The notes under the pieces: generated by a model
What the model was told of the DNA's origin: nothing
The model's input: only the letters and a program-made list of their open reading frames with translations
Databases searched by the model: none
Part shown: piece by piece, positions 36,301 to 44,923 of the stretch
Numbering within the stretch: the stretch's first letter is position 1
Layout: every line of letters begins with the position of its first letter
Position numbers and translations under genes: made by a program
NCBI GenBank assembly: GCA_020633465.1
Contig: JACKDN010000010.1
Location: forward strand, 186,001-250,000
Direction of reading: 5' to 3'
Length of the DNA stretch: 64,000 nucleotides
Origin: Myxococcales bacterium
Lineage (GTDB): Bacteria > Myxococcota_A > Bradymonadia > UBA7976 > UBA1532

Positions 36301-36657
36301 TCACTCGTCCTCTTCGCGCCCGCCGTCTTCGGGCTCGATGGTCAGCCGCAGGGGCATCTCGTGCTGGCGCGCCAGCCGCTCGACCTGCGCCACCTTCGAG
36401 GCGGCCACGTCGTAGGGGTAGATGCCCGCGATGCCGCGGCCGCGCGTGTGCACGTGCAGCATGATGCTGCTGGCCTCGGCGTGCGACTTGTGGAAATAGC
36501 GCATCAGCACCATCACCACGAAGTCGCGCGTGGTGTAGTCGTCGTTGTGGAACACCACCCGGTACATGGGCGGCCGCTTCAGCCGCCGCCGCGTCAGGAC
36601 CTCGGTCTTCTCGTCCCGCCGCGGATCGTCGTCACCCGGATCCTTCGGTCTGCTCAC
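36301..36657 (-). CDS. clpS: ClpS adaptor protein
   Basis: Adaptor of 118 residues that delivers N-degron substrates to ClpA. The core motif YRVVFHNDDYTTRDFVVMVLMRYFHKSHAEA contains the asparagine and aspartates that grip the N-terminal residue of the substrate, and IMLHVHTRGRGIAGIYPYDVAASKV follows, as in the family. The N-terminal 30 residues are acidic and flexible (PKDPGDDDPRRDEK). It starts with GTG after GAGGTGAGG and is followed four bases later by clpA. The 189 bases upstream (36658-36846) hold a GC-rich hairpin (CACCCCC...GGGGGTG, 36753-36776) with no T run. Confidence 0.95.
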   Translation of the reverse strand: MSRPKDPGDDDPRRDEKTEVLTRRRLKRPPMYRVVFHNDDYTTRDFVVMVLMRYFHKSHAEASSIMLHVHTRGRGIAGIYPYDVAASKVAQVERLARQHEMPLRLTIEPEDGGREEDE

Positions 36658-36846
36658 GCCTCACCTCGGCCCCAGCCCGGCGACTCCGCCCAACGCGGGG
36701 ACGCCGCCGTGATTCTAGACCACCGCGGGCGCCATCGGGATCCCTTGCACGTCACCCCCGGGGCCAGCAGGGGGTGGGCTGTCCTAGGATGAGCGCCCCC
36801 GGGGCCGGGTTTCACCCGCGCCCGCGGGCGGCCTCGGCCGCGCCCC

Positions 36847-37440
36847 TCAGCGCGGCTCGGCGGGATCCTGCGCGCGCCGCGCGAAGACCCGGGGCAGGAA
36901 GCCGGGGAAGCGGGGCTCGCCCAGCAGGATGAAGCGATCGTCGCCGCCCAGGGTCAGGCGCACCTGCTCGGTGACGTCCTTGCAGGCGACGCGCAGCCGC
37001 ACCTCGCCGCCGGGACCCGGCGCCCGGCCTGCCTCGGCGCAGCCCAGCAGGTGGGCGTCGCGCAGCACCCGCGTCAACGACTGCACGACGCGGGTGCGGG
37101 TGCAGTTGGGGTGCGCGTAGCCCGCGCAACGGTCCACGCCGCTGCCGTCCACCACCGCGCGCCAGCGGGCCTCGTCGCCGTTGAAGATGTCGGCGATGCA
37201 CGCCTCGCGGTGGCAGGCCTCGAGGCCCGCGCGCACGACGTCCTCGCCCAGCGCCTGCACCGCGGCGGCGGCGCCGTCCCGGCGGACGACGCGCATCAGC
37301 TGGTCGAAGGCGTCCTGATTGCGCGGCGCGTCGGGGGTGCGCTGAATCCACCAGTAGACCAGCCCGGCCAGCGCCAGGCTCTGCGTGACCACCAGCGCGA
37401 GGATCACGCGCCGCGAGACGCCCCGCCGGCGCGCGCTCAT
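36847..37440 (-). CDS. Single-pass membrane protein with six conserved cysteines (paralog A)
   Basis: A 197-residue protein with an N-terminal membrane helix (RRVILALVVTQSLALAGLVYWWI) and a soluble domain that should face the periplasm. It aligns with the protein at 46159-46719 along its whole length: six cysteines in the order C-x4-C-x23-C-x7-C-x20-C-x18-C, a shared tryptophan (ARWRAVV) and a shared ending (LLGEPRFPGFLPRVFARR versus VAGEPTFPGLLPRLYA). I do not recognise the family. Three disulfides, or metal or cofactor binding, are possible; no CxxCH motif is present. It sits 104 bases downstream of nrdJ on the same strand, probably by chance. Confidence 0.7.
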   Translation of the reverse strand: MSARRRGVSRRVILALVVTQSLALAGLVYWWIQRTPDAPRNQDAFDQLMRVVRRDGAAAAVQALGEDVVRAGLEACHREACIADIFNGDEARWRAVVDGSGVDRCAGYAHPNCTRTRVVQSLTRVLRDAHLLGCAEAGRAPGPGGEVRLRVACKDVTEQVRLTLGGDDRFILLGEPRFPGFLPRVFARRAQDPAEPR

Positions 37441-37544
37441 CCCTCGGCCCCCGGCATCATCGAACGCCGCTCGGCTTCATCCAACGCCCCCGACCCGGCG
37501 CGGCGACCCCCCACGGGGCCGTGGGGGCGCCCCGCGGCGGTCGC

Positions 37545-40500
37545 TCAGCTGCACCCCGTGGTGCCACCGCAGCTGACGCACTTGAGGCACGACCCGTTGC
37601 GCACCAGCGTCAGGGCGCCGCACTCGGGGCACGGATCGCCCTCGTAGCCCTGCTGACGCGCCCGGGCGCGGGCCTTCGCCTGATCCTGCTTCACCGGCTC
37701 CACCCGCCCCACCGCCAGCGCGGTCGCCGCGCCGCCGCCCGCGCCCCGCGCCATCGGGGCGCTGGGCCCGGCGCTGGTGGCCGACGTGCTGGTGGTCAGC
37801 GCGTGCAGCACGGGCTGGGCGGCCTTGCCCGCGGGCGCCCCCGGCGCCGGCGTCGCGTTGCGGTGGAAGCCCGCCGAGTCGTGCCCGCCGTTGGCCGCGA
37901 CCGGGGCCGGCCCCAGCGGGCTGCCCTCGGCCAGCACGACCTCTTCGGTGTACTCCGGCTCGTCCTTCTTGCCGACGTGATCGCCGCGCAGATCCTCCTC
38001 GCTGACCTGCGCCAGATCGTTGCGGCCCAGGTAGGTCACCGCCAGCTCGCGGAAGATGTAGTCGATGATCGAGGTCGACATCTTGATGCGGTCGTTGCCC
38101 ATCACCATGCCGTTGGGCTCGAACCGCGTGAAGACGAAGGCCTCGACGAACTCCTCGAGCGGCACCCCGTACTGCAGGCCCAGCGACACCGCGATGGCGA
38201 ACGAGTTCATCAGGCTGCGGAAGGCGGCGCCCTCCTTGTGCATGTCGATGAACAGCTCGCCGAGGCTGCCATCGTCGTACTCGCCGGTGCGCAGGTAGAC
38301 CTTGTGCCCGCCGACCATCGCCTTCTGCGTGTAGCCCCGGCGCCGCTGGGGCAGCCGCCGCCGGCGCGCCAGGTACCGCACCACGATGCGCTCGGCGATC
38401 TGCAGGGCCGCCGCGTGCGGCCGATCGACCGCCACCGGCAGATCCAGCTGCGTCGCGTCGTCGGTGTTGGCGTCCTCGTCCTCGACGAAGTCGTACAGCG
38501 CCGACGACAGCGGCTGGCTCAGCTTGCTGCCGTCGCGGTACAGCGCGTTGGCCTTGATGCCCTTGCGCCAGCTGTGCAGGTAGGCCTCCTGCACGTCGGC
38601 CACCGTCGCGTGCGCCGGCATGTTGATCGTCTTGCTGATCGCCCCGCTGATGAAGGGCTGCACCGCCGCCATCATGTCGATGTGCGCGCGGTAGGCGATG
38701 TAGCGCTGACCCCGCTTGCCGCACTTGTTGGCGCAGTCGAAGACGGGCAGGTGCTGCTCCTTCAGGTGCGGCGCCCCCTCGACGGTCATCGTGCCGCAGA
38801 CGTAGTCGTTGGCCTCGGCGATCTGCTTGCGCGTCAGCCCCAGGGCAGCCAGCAGGTCGAAGTCCGGCTTGTCGATGTTCGCCGCCGGGATGCCCAGCTT
38901 GTCGACGAGGTACTCGTCGCCGAAGGTGAAGCGGTTGAACACCATCGACAGATCGAAGGCGCTGGGCAAGAGCCCCGCCACGCGCTCGATGGTGCGCGCG
39001 TCGAAGCCGTGCTCGCGCAGCTTGTCCGGCGCCAGGTGCGGGCAGCCCTCGAGCGAGCCGGTGCCCTTCACGTAGTGCACGATGTCGTCGATCTGCTGGG
39101 GCGCGTACCCCAGCTTGCGCAGCGCCAGCGGCACCGACTGGTTGATGATCTTGAAGTAGCCGCCGCCGGCCAGCTTCTTGAACTTCACCAGCGCGAAGTC
39201 GGGCTCGACCCCGGTGGTGTCGCAGTCCATCACCAGGCCGATGGTACCGGTGGGCGCGATGACCGTGGACTGCGCGTTGCGGAAGCCGTGCTGCTCGCCG
39301 AGCTCGAGGGCCCGGTCCCAGGCCGCCCGCGCCGCCTTCAGCAGGTACTCGGGGCACTTCTCGGCGTCGAGGCCCACCGGGATGGTGTGCAGATCCTCGT
39401 ACTCCGCCCGCGGCACGCCGTAGGCCGCCCGCCGGTGGTTGCGCATCACGCGCAGCATCGAGTCGCGGTTCTCGCCGAAGCCCGGGAAGGGCCCCATCTC
39501 GGACGCCATCTCGGCGCTGGTGGCGTAGGCCACGCCGGTCATGATCGCGCTGATGGCGCCGGCGAAGTTGGTCGCCTCGGGCGAGTCGTACGGGATGCCC
39601 AGCACCATCAGCGCGGTGCCCAGGTTGGCGTAGCCCAGGCCCAGCGTGCGGTAGCGCCAGCTCAGGTGCGCGATCTCGCGGCTGGGGAACTGCGCCATCG
39701 CCACCGACACCTCGAGCACCACCGTCCACAGCCGGCAGGCGTGCTCGAAGGCCTCGACGTCGAAGCGCGTGTGGTCGTCGGCCATGAACTTCATCAGGTT
39801 GGCCGACGCCAGGTTGCACGCCGTGTCGTCGAGGAACATGTACTCCGAGCAGTTGTGCACCACGAGGCCGTTGGCGACGAAGTGGTGGGTGGTCGGCTCG
39901 GTGAGGTCGTACACGGCCTCTTCGCCCACCAGCGTCAGGCTCTCGACCCGGTCGGTGAACGCGTCGGCGTAGGTCGCCACCTCGCGGTTCAGCTGCGCGA
40001 GGGCCTCGACCTTGGCGCTGCCCGGCAGGAAGCCGATGCGCTCCTCGAAGACGGCGCGCGAGCTGCGGCTGATCCGCAGGCTGTGGATCTGGCGCACGGG
40101 GTACTCGGCGCGCCCGCCCTTCCCGTCCGGGAGCAGGGCCGTGGTCTGACCGAGCACGCGCCGATCGCGGTAGATCTTCGCCTTGATGCCGAAGCCGAGC
40201 AGCATGAGCTGCACCTGGCTCAGCAACGTCTCCGAGGTGCTGTCGAGGCCCACGTAGTGCGACTTCTCGCCGTAGCGGGCCACGGTGCCGTCGGCGGTGA
40301 ACAGGCCCCGGAGGATGGCCGCCTGGCTGGCGGCGTCGAGGGCGAAGGCCGCGTCGTGCAGCCGCTTCTCGTGGCTGCCCGCGTCCAGCACGGCCAGCCG
40401 CGTCAGCGGCTCGACCACGCAGCGCGCGCTGGTGCCGAGGCGCAGCGTGCCCTGGGGCTGCGACACCTCGATGTCGCGCGCCGCGCGGCCGTCCTCGGCG

Positions 40501-42362
40501 TGGGCGCGCTTGAAGGCCATCAGGTTGGCGTGCACGCGCTGCGCGACCGCCTCTTCGTCGGGCGACAGCGTGACCATCGCGGCCTGCTGCGCCCCCATCA
40601 GGCAACCGTCGCCGAGCATCAGCCCCAGGAACTCGGCGAAGCCCTCGTCGAGCGCCTCGGCGCCGAAGCCCGCCCCGCGCAGCAGCAGCACGTCGTCCCG
40701 CGTCAGCTCGCAGGCCGGCACGTCGCCCCGGTTCGCCGTCAGCACCCGGTGGTCGCCGGTGAGCCGCAGCGTGAAGCCGGCGCGCGTGCGCAGGCGGTAG
40801 ATGGGCTTCGTGCCGGTGGCGAACGCGGGCGCGATCGCGTGCAGCTCACCGTCGGCGCCCACGACCTCGAAGGGCGCCTCGAGCAGGCTGTCGATGCGCC
40901 GCAGCCCGGCGCCGGTCGCCACCAGCGTGTCGCCGGTCACGCAGGGGTTGCTGGCGTTGATGCGCCCGCTGCCCGGGCAGGTGTGCCAGTCGTTGATCGT
41001 GGTGTCGTACTGCACGCCGGGATCGGCGCAGGCCCAGGCGGCGTAGGCGATCTGATCCCACAGGTCGCGCGCCTTCAGCGTCTTGGCCACCTTGCGGTCG
41101 GTGCGCCGGATCAGGTCCCAGTCGCGATCGTCCACCACCGCCTTCATGAAGGCGTCGGTCAGGCGCACCGAGTTGTTCGAGTTCTGGCCGCTGACGGTCT
41201 GGTAGGCGTCCGACTGCCAGTCGACGTCGTACTCGGGGAACTCGATCTCGGTGTAGCCCTGCCGCGCGAACTGCAGCACGCGGTGGATGTACGAGGCGGG
41301 GATGTCGGCCGAGCGCGCCCGGGCGACGGCCTTGCGCAGCGCCTTGTTGTCCTTGGGATCGAAGCGATCGCCGGCGACCTCGATCTGCGCGGCCTCCATC
41401 ACCCGGCCGAGGTGCTTCCGGATCTGCTTGCTGCCGGCGACGAGGGCCGCGACCTTCTGCTCCTCGACGGCCTTCCAGTTGACGTACTTCTCGATGTCGG
41501 GGTGGTCGACGTCGAGCGTGACCATCTTGGCCGCCCGGCGCGTGGTGCCGCCGCTCTTGATCGCGCCGGCCGCGCGATCGCCGATGCGCAGGAAGCTCAT
41601 CAGGCCGCTCGAGCGCCCGCCCCCGCCCAGCGGCTCGTTCTCACCGCGCAGGGCGCTGAAGTTGCTGCCCGTGCCGCTGCCGTACTTGAACAGGCGCGCC
41701 TCGCGGACCCAGAGGTCCATGATGCCGCCCTCGTTGACCAGATCGTCGCCCACCGACTGGATGAAGCAGGCGTGGGGCTGCGGCCGCTCGTAGGCGCTGG
41801 TGCTGCGGTGCACCTCGCCGGTGGCGTGGTCGCAGTACATGTGGCCCTGCGCCGGGCCGGCGATGCCGTAGGCCCAGTGCAGCCCGGTGTTGAACCACTG
41901 CGGGCTGTTCGGCGCCGCCATCTGCAGCGCCAGCATCGAGCGCATCTCGTCGTAGAACGCGCGGGCGCTGTCCTCGTCGTGGAAGTAGCCGTGCTTCCAG
42001 CCCCAGTAGGTCCAGCAGCCGGCCAGGCGGTCGAACACCTGGCGGGCGTCGTGCTCGCCGGTGTCGCGCGCCGCGGGGGGCAGATCCTCGAGGGCCTGCT
42101 GATCGGCCTCGCTGCGCCACAGCCACTCGGGCACGTCGGCCTCGGGCACGCGGCGCAGGCGGGTGGGCACGCCGGCCTTGCGGAAGTACTTCTGCGCCAG
42201 GATGTCGGTGGCCACCTGGCTCCAGCTGGCGGGCACGACGACACGCTCGTTCAGGAACGCCACCGTGCCGTCGGGGTTGCGAATCTCGCTCTTCCGCTCG
42301 ACGAACTCGATGCCCTCGTACGGCGAGGACAGGCCACGGGTGAAGCGCCGCTTGATACGCAT
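37545..42362 (-). CDS. nrdJ: Adenosylcobalamin-dependent (class II) ribonucleotide reductase with intein
   Basis: Reduces ribonucleotides to deoxyribonucleotides using a B12 radical. Residues 1-470 and 838-1605 make the host enzyme, about 1240 residues, the long NrdJ form. Host marks include SPYEGIEF, NSPQWFNTGLHWAYGI, FKYGSGTGSNFSALRG, SGQNSNNSVR, the NPCSEY active-site loop and DCDTTGVEPDFALVKFKKLAGGG. The C-terminus has a zinc-ribbon/redox tail (CPECGALTL...CLKCVSCGGTTGCS). An intein of 364 residues interrupts the loop at NP/CSEY (39852-40943). I chose the ATG at 42362 (MRIKRRFTRG), which begins as the family does and has GGAAG upstream; an ATG at 42377 adds five residues. Confidence 0.95.
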   Translation of the reverse strand: MRIKRRFTRGLSSPYEGIEFVERKSEIRNPDGTVAFLNERVVVPASWSQVATDILAQKYFRKAGVPTRLRRVPEADVPEWLWRSEADQQALEDLPPAARDTGEHDARQVFDRLAGCWTYWGWKHGYFHDEDSARAFYDEMRSMLALQMAAPNSPQWFNTGLHWAYGIAGPAQGHMYCDHATGEVHRSTSAYERPQPHACFIQSVGDDLVNEGGIMDLWVREARLFKYGSGTGSNFSALRGENEPLGGGGRSSGLMSFLRIGDRAAGAIKSGGTTRRAAKMVTLDVDHPDIEKYVNWKAVEEQKVAALVAGSKQIRKHLGRVMEAAQIEVAGDRFDPKDNKALRKAVARARSADIPASYIHRVLQFARQGYTEIEFPEYDVDWQSDAYQTVSGQNSNNSVRLTDAFMKAVVDDRDWDLIRRTDRKVAKTLKARDLWDQIAYAAWACADPGVQYDTTINDWHTCPGSGRINASNPCVTGDTLVATGAGLRRIDSLLEAPFEVVGADGELHAIAPAFATGTKPIYRLRTRAGFTLRLTGDHRVLTANRGDVPACELTRDDVLLLRGAGFGAEALDEGFAEFLGLMLGDGCLMGAQQAAMVTLSPDEEAVAQRVHANLMAFKRAHAEDGRAARDIEVSQPQGTLRLGTSARCVVEPLTRLAVLDAGSHEKRLHDAAFALDAASQAAILRGLFTADGTVARYGEKSHYVGLDSTSETLLSQVQLMLLGFGIKAKIYRDRRVLGQTTALLPDGKGGRAEYPVRQIHSLRISRSSRAVFEERIGFLPGSAKVEALAQLNREVATYADAFTDRVESLTLVGEEAVYDLTEPTTHHFVANGLVVHNCSEYMFLDDTACNLASANLMKFMADDHTRFDVEAFEHACRLWTVVLEVSVAMAQFPSREIAHLSWRYRTLGLGYANLGTALMVLGIPYDSPEATNFAGAISAIMTGVAYATSAEMASEMGPFPGFGENRDSMLRVMRNHRRAAYGVPRAEYEDLHTIPVGLDAEKCPEYLLKAARAAWDRALELGEQHGFRNAQSTVIAPTGTIGLVMDCDTTGVEPDFALVKFKKLAGGGYFKIINQSVPLALRKLGYAPQQIDDIVHYVKGTGSLEGCPHLAPDKLREHGFDARTIERVAGLLPSAFDLSMVFNRFTFGDEYLVDKLGIPAANIDKPDFDLLAALGLTRKQIAEANDYVCGTMTVEGAPHLKEQHLPVFDCANKCGKRGQRYIAYRAHIDMMAAVQPFISGAISKTINMPAHATVADVQEAYLHSWRKGIKANALYRDGSKLSQPLSSALYDFVEDEDANTDDATQLDLPVAVDRPHAAALQIAERIVVRYLARRRRLPQRRRGYTQKAMVGGHKVYLRTGEYDDGSLGELFIDMHKEGAAFRSLMNSFAIAVSLGLQYGVPLEEFVEAFVFTRFEPNGMVMGNDRIKMSTSIIDYIFRELAVTYLGRNDLAQVSEEDLRGDHVGKKDEPEYTEEVVLAEGSPLGPAPVAANGGHDSAGFHRNATPAPGAPAGKAAQPVLHALTTSTSATSAGPSAPMARGAGGGAATALAVGRVEPVKQDQAKARARARQQGYEGDPCPECGALTLVRNGSCLKCVSCGGTTGCS
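39852..40943 (-). mobile_element. Intein with LAGLIDADG endonuclease inside nrdJ
   Basis: Protein-splicing element of 364 residues, inserted before the second position of the NPCSEY loop. It begins CVTGDTLVATGAG, has the block B motif RLTGDHRVLT, two dodecapeptide endonuclease motifs (EFLGLMLGDGCL and ILRGLFTADGTVARY), and ends VYDLTEPTTHHFVANGLVVHN followed by the host cysteine. All residues needed for splicing are present: Cys1, the TxxH-type histidine, the penultimate His and terminal Asn, and Cys+1. Both endonuclease acidic residues are kept, so it may still be mobile. Base use does not differ from the host gene by eye. Confidence 0.95.
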
Positions 42363-42377
42363 AGGGCAGACTTCCAT

Positions 42378-42571
42378 GACTCGCCGGACCGATCACATCG
42401 ACGCACGCCTGCGCGCCGCCGAGCCCCGGACCAGGATGTTGCAGACCAAGATGTTGTGCTGGCCGGCGTGGACCCGAACCACGGCCCCTCCAGAACGTGG
42501 TGAGCCCCGGCAGCCGGGTTGTATTACCCACTGAGCCCCCCCCCGGCAAGGGAAAATTTCCGGCGCGTCGA
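42378..42571 (-). other. Structured leader between the presumed nrdJ promoter and start
   Basis: On the minus strand the leader can form CCCGGC-T-GCCGGG (near 42510-42522), and CGTGG near 42478-42484 can pair either with CCACG upstream (near 42496-42500) or with CCACG downstream (near 42467-42471), two exclusive hairpins. A run of nine G lies at 42536-42544. A fragment GCTCAGTGGGTAAT resembles a tRNA D-arm and GTGGTTCGGGTCCAC a T-arm, but no cloverleaf closes. The adenosylcobalamin riboswitch core was not found. The remaining gap 42620-42857 holds nothing I can name. Confidence 0.4.
42429..42459 (-). promoter_or_regulatory. Second pair of NrdR-box-like cores close to nrdJ start
   Basis: CAGGATGTTG (42432-42441) and CAAGATGTTG (42447-42456) are two copies of the same core, read in the other orientation, 15 bases apart, 70-95 bases before the nrdJ ATG. 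They form a direct repeat and overlap each other's flanks. The spacing differs from the usual NrdR pair, so a regulatory role is only suggestive. Confidence 0.35.
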
Positions 42572-42619
42572 CCACAACATCTATGCAAGATTACATCACC
42601 GCACCCCAACATCTTGGGC
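42572..42619 (-). promoter_or_regulatory. Pair of NrdR-box-like sites upstream of nrdJ
   Basis: Two 16-base sites, at 42572-42587 (core CAACATCTAT) and 42604-42619 (core CAACATCTTG), lie 32 bases apart, about three helical turns. NrdR boxes come in such pairs with a palindromic core CwATATaTwG; here the match is close. A -35-like TTGGGG (minus strand) lies in the upstream box and a CATAGA-like -10 follows. NrdR represses ribonucleotide reductase genes. Confidence 0.6.
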
Positions 42620-42857
42620 CATGGCGCGCAAAGCCGCCAACGGCGCGGGTTGCCGCCGCTGGTACGCGGATTGCTCGACGGCGGGCGACCGGCGCGGACG
42701 CGCCGCGGGTCGTGGAGGACCTGGCGAGGGGGCCCGACAGGGGGTCGCCCGACCGCCGCGGCGCGCGCTCGCGGCCGCGGCGCGGAGTCAAGGGGATCGA
42801 CGGCGGAGAGTCGAAACAGACCCACCCGAGTCATCGGCGCGCGGCGCTCGCGGCGCC

Positions 42858-43223
42858 TCAGCCGGACAGGCGCTCGAGGCAGGCCCGCAGCTCGGCGAGG
42901 CCGAAGGGCTTGGGCAGGAAGCCGGCGAGGGTGTCGCGCAGCCCCTCGTCCCGGATGGCGGCCTCGCCGTCGCCGCTGGCGACGACCACCGTGACGTCGT
43001 CGCCCCGGTCGCGCAGGGCGCGCAGGACGCTCTCGCCGCTCATGTCGGGCAGCTGCGCGTCGAGCAGCACGAGATCGAAGGGGGCGGCCGGCTCGGCCAG
43101 GGCCGACAACGCGTCCGCGCCCGTCCCGACGACGACCGCGGCGTGCCCCAGCCGCTGCAGCAGCCGGCCGACCACCCGCGCCACCGGCGCGTCGTCTTCG
43201 ACCACGAGGATGTTGCGGCTCAA
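42858..43223 (-). CDS. Single-domain response regulator
   Basis: A 121-residue CheY-like receiver with no output domain. NILVVEDD gives the acidic Mg2+-binding pair, DLVLLDAQLPDMSG the phospho-acceptor (residue 55), VVVASG the switch serine and FLPKPFG the lysine. The start is a TTG at 43223 with GGGAGG and GGCGAG upstream; the frame is open to 43283 but the extra residues do not fit the family. It follows the protein kinase gene by 70 bases on the same strand, so the two may act together. No cognate histidine kinase is adjacent. Confidence 0.85.
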   Translation of the reverse strand: MSRNILVVEDDAPVARVVGRLLQRLGHAAVVVGTGADALSALAEPAAPFDLVLLDAQLPDMSGESVLRALRDRGDDVTVVVASGDGEAAIRDEGLRDTLAGFLPKPFGLAELRACLERLSG

Positions 43224-43293
43224 ATCTCGCCTCCCGCTGACGTGCCCGGCGCCAGGATACGCGCCGTCCGCGCGGCGCGCCATGGCCGTCGCA

Positions 43294-44811
43294 TCAACGC
43301 CGACCGTCGGGCGGCTTCCGGCGCCGTGGCCCGTCGAGCTCGTCGAGCACCTCGCGGGCGATGCGCGCCGCCAGGCCGCGCTTCCTCGCCTTCCGGGCCA
43401 GCTTGCGCAGCAGGCGCTCGGAGCCCACGCCCAGCCGCCCCAGGAGCTGCCCGACCGCCTCGGGATCGACCAGCCCCTCTGGCCCCGGCACCTGATCGGC
43501 CAGCACCCGCCGCTTCTCGCGCTCGAACTCGTCCTTCGACAGCGCCCCCTGCAGGTGCAGCGCGTGCAGGCGCTCGATCGCGGCGGTGGGATCCGGCGCC
43601 TGCCCCGCCGCGATCATCAGCTCGGGGTTGAAGCGCGCGTCGAAGTCGGCCTGCGAGCCGCGCACCATCGACCACGCGTCCAGCAGCGACAGCAGCAGGG
43701 GGATGAAGGTCCAGAAGAAGATCAGCGAGAGGATCGCGCGCGCCCGGCGCCGGGGCAGGTACCAGTTGTGCAGCCCCCAGTAGCCGCCCAGGACGGCCAG
43801 GGCGACGGCGAGCGGGCGCGAGCGCGCGCCGATCCGGCGGCGCAGCGCCCGCGTGATCACCGGCGCCGGGGCGGGCGCGGCCTCGCGCGGCACGGGCAGC
43901 GTCGGGGGCGCGGGCGCGACGGGGGGCGCCGGGGTCGACTCGCCGCGACGCAGCGCCGCGATCGTCGCCCGCGCGGACGTCGCGGAGGCCGGCCGCATCA
44001 CCCGATCGGGCGCCAAGAGCCGCTCGAGCAGCGCCTTGACGCCGTCGCCGGCGTAGACCGCGCCCTGCCAGTCCAGCCGGTGGTCGGCGCCCACCAGGTC
44101 GAGCGGATCACGCCGCGACAGCAGCACCACGCCCAGCACGCCCACGGCGTACAGGTCGGTGCGCGGCTCGGCCTCGCCGCGGAACTGCTCGGGCGCCATG
44201 TAGCCGTAGGTGCCGGCGACGGTGCTGCCGCCCAGCCGGGGATCCTCGATGACCTCGCGCACCGTGCCGAAGTCGACCAGCACCAGGGCGCCGTCGGACG
44301 CGCGCCGCATGATGTTGCCGGGCTTGAGATCGCGGTGCACCACCGGCGGCCGCAGCGCGTGCAGGTACTCGAGCACCTCGAGCACGGCGTCGAGGATGCC
44401 GAGCACCTCGTCCTCGGTGTAGCGCCGCCGCGCCATCTCGTCGGCCAGCGTGGGGCCGTCGACGAAGCGCTGCACGAGGTAGAAGGCCCGCTGCTTGCCG
44501 ACGCCGACCGTGAAGTGGTCGACCAGCGCGGGGATGCGATCGTGGTCGAGCTCGCCCAGCACGCGGGCCTCGCGCTCGGCGCGCGCGACCACGTCGGCGG
44601 GCGCGTGCCGCAGGGCCAGCTCCTTGATCGCCACGATCCCGCCGGCGCGCGTGTCCGTCGCCCGATAGGTGATGCCGGCGGCGCCGCGGCCGACGATCGC
44701 CTCGAGGCGATAGCGCCCGGCCAGCAGGGTGGGCGCCCCGCAGGCGCCGCACGCCTCGGCGGCGGCGTCCGCGGCCTCGCCGCAGCCCGGACAGAGGAGG
44801 GTGGTGCTCAC
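43294..44811 (-). CDS. Membrane Ser/Thr protein kinase with zinc ribbon, TM2 and SHOCT modules
   Basis: A 505-residue protein. Residues 5-25 are a small zinc ribbon (CPGCG...CGACG). Residues 33-290 are a Hanks-type kinase: GRGAAGITYRA, AIKELAL (ATP lysine), VVHRDLKPGNIM (catalytic loop) and VLVDFGT. Two hydrophobic helices follow in a TM2-like pair (YWGLHNWYLPRRRARAILSL and FFWTFIPLLLSLLDAW), then a SHOCT-like helix pair (IERLHALHLQGALSKDEFEREKRRVL). The kinase is therefore tied to the membrane. The GTG at 44811 is chosen because the zinc ribbon begins directly after it; the frame is open to 44862. The substrate is unknown. Confidence 0.88.
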   Translation of the reverse strand: MSTTLLCPGCGEAADAAAEACGACGAPTLLAGRYRLEAIVGRGAAGITYRATDTRAGGIVAIKELALRHAPADVVARAEREARVLGELDHDRIPALVDHFTVGVGKQRAFYLVQRFVDGPTLADEMARRRYTEDEVLGILDAVLEVLEYLHALRPPVVHRDLKPGNIMRRASDGALVLVDFGTVREVIEDPRLGGSTVAGTYGYMAPEQFRGEAEPRTDLYAVGVLGVVLLSRRDPLDLVGADHRLDWQGAVYAGDGVKALLERLLAPDRVMRPASATSARATIAALRRGESTPAPPVAPAPPTLPVPREAAPAPAPVITRALRRRIGARSRPLAVALAVLGGYWGLHNWYLPRRRARAILSLIFFWTFIPLLLSLLDAWSMVRGSQADFDARFNPELMIAAGQAPDPTAAIERLHALHLQGALSKDEFEREKRRVLADQVPGPEGLVDPEAVGQLLGRLGVGSERLLRKLARKARKRGLAARIAREVLDELDGPRRRKPPDGRR

Positions 44812-44923
44812 CGGGGCAGGGTGGCGACCCGCGACGCGGCACGCAACCGCGGCGGAGCGCACGCGCCTTCCGCCGCACCGCCCCGCGCTTTAGAGTGGCC
44901 CGTCGCCCGCGCCCGGAGCGCCC

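Noticed and set aside
36753..36776. Hairpin CACCCCC...GGGGGTG as a terminator
   Set aside because: No T run follows on either strand and the sequence is generally GC-rich.
37521..42503. A 1660-codon open frame on the plus strand opposite nrdJ
   Set aside because: It is the antisense shadow of NrdJ in GC-rich DNA; the protein is low-complexity and resembles nothing, and NrdJ is unmistakable.
42462..42556. tRNA-like fragments (GCTCAGTGGGTAAT and GTGGTTCGGGTCCAC) on the minus strand
   Set aside because: The acceptor and D stems do not close, no anticodon loop with U33 can be drawn, and the T-loop lacks the conserved A58.
42378..42571. Adenosylcobalamin riboswitch in front of nrdJ
   Set aside because: The B12-box and the core GGTG/CCACTG elements were not found on the minus strand; only generic hairpins are present.
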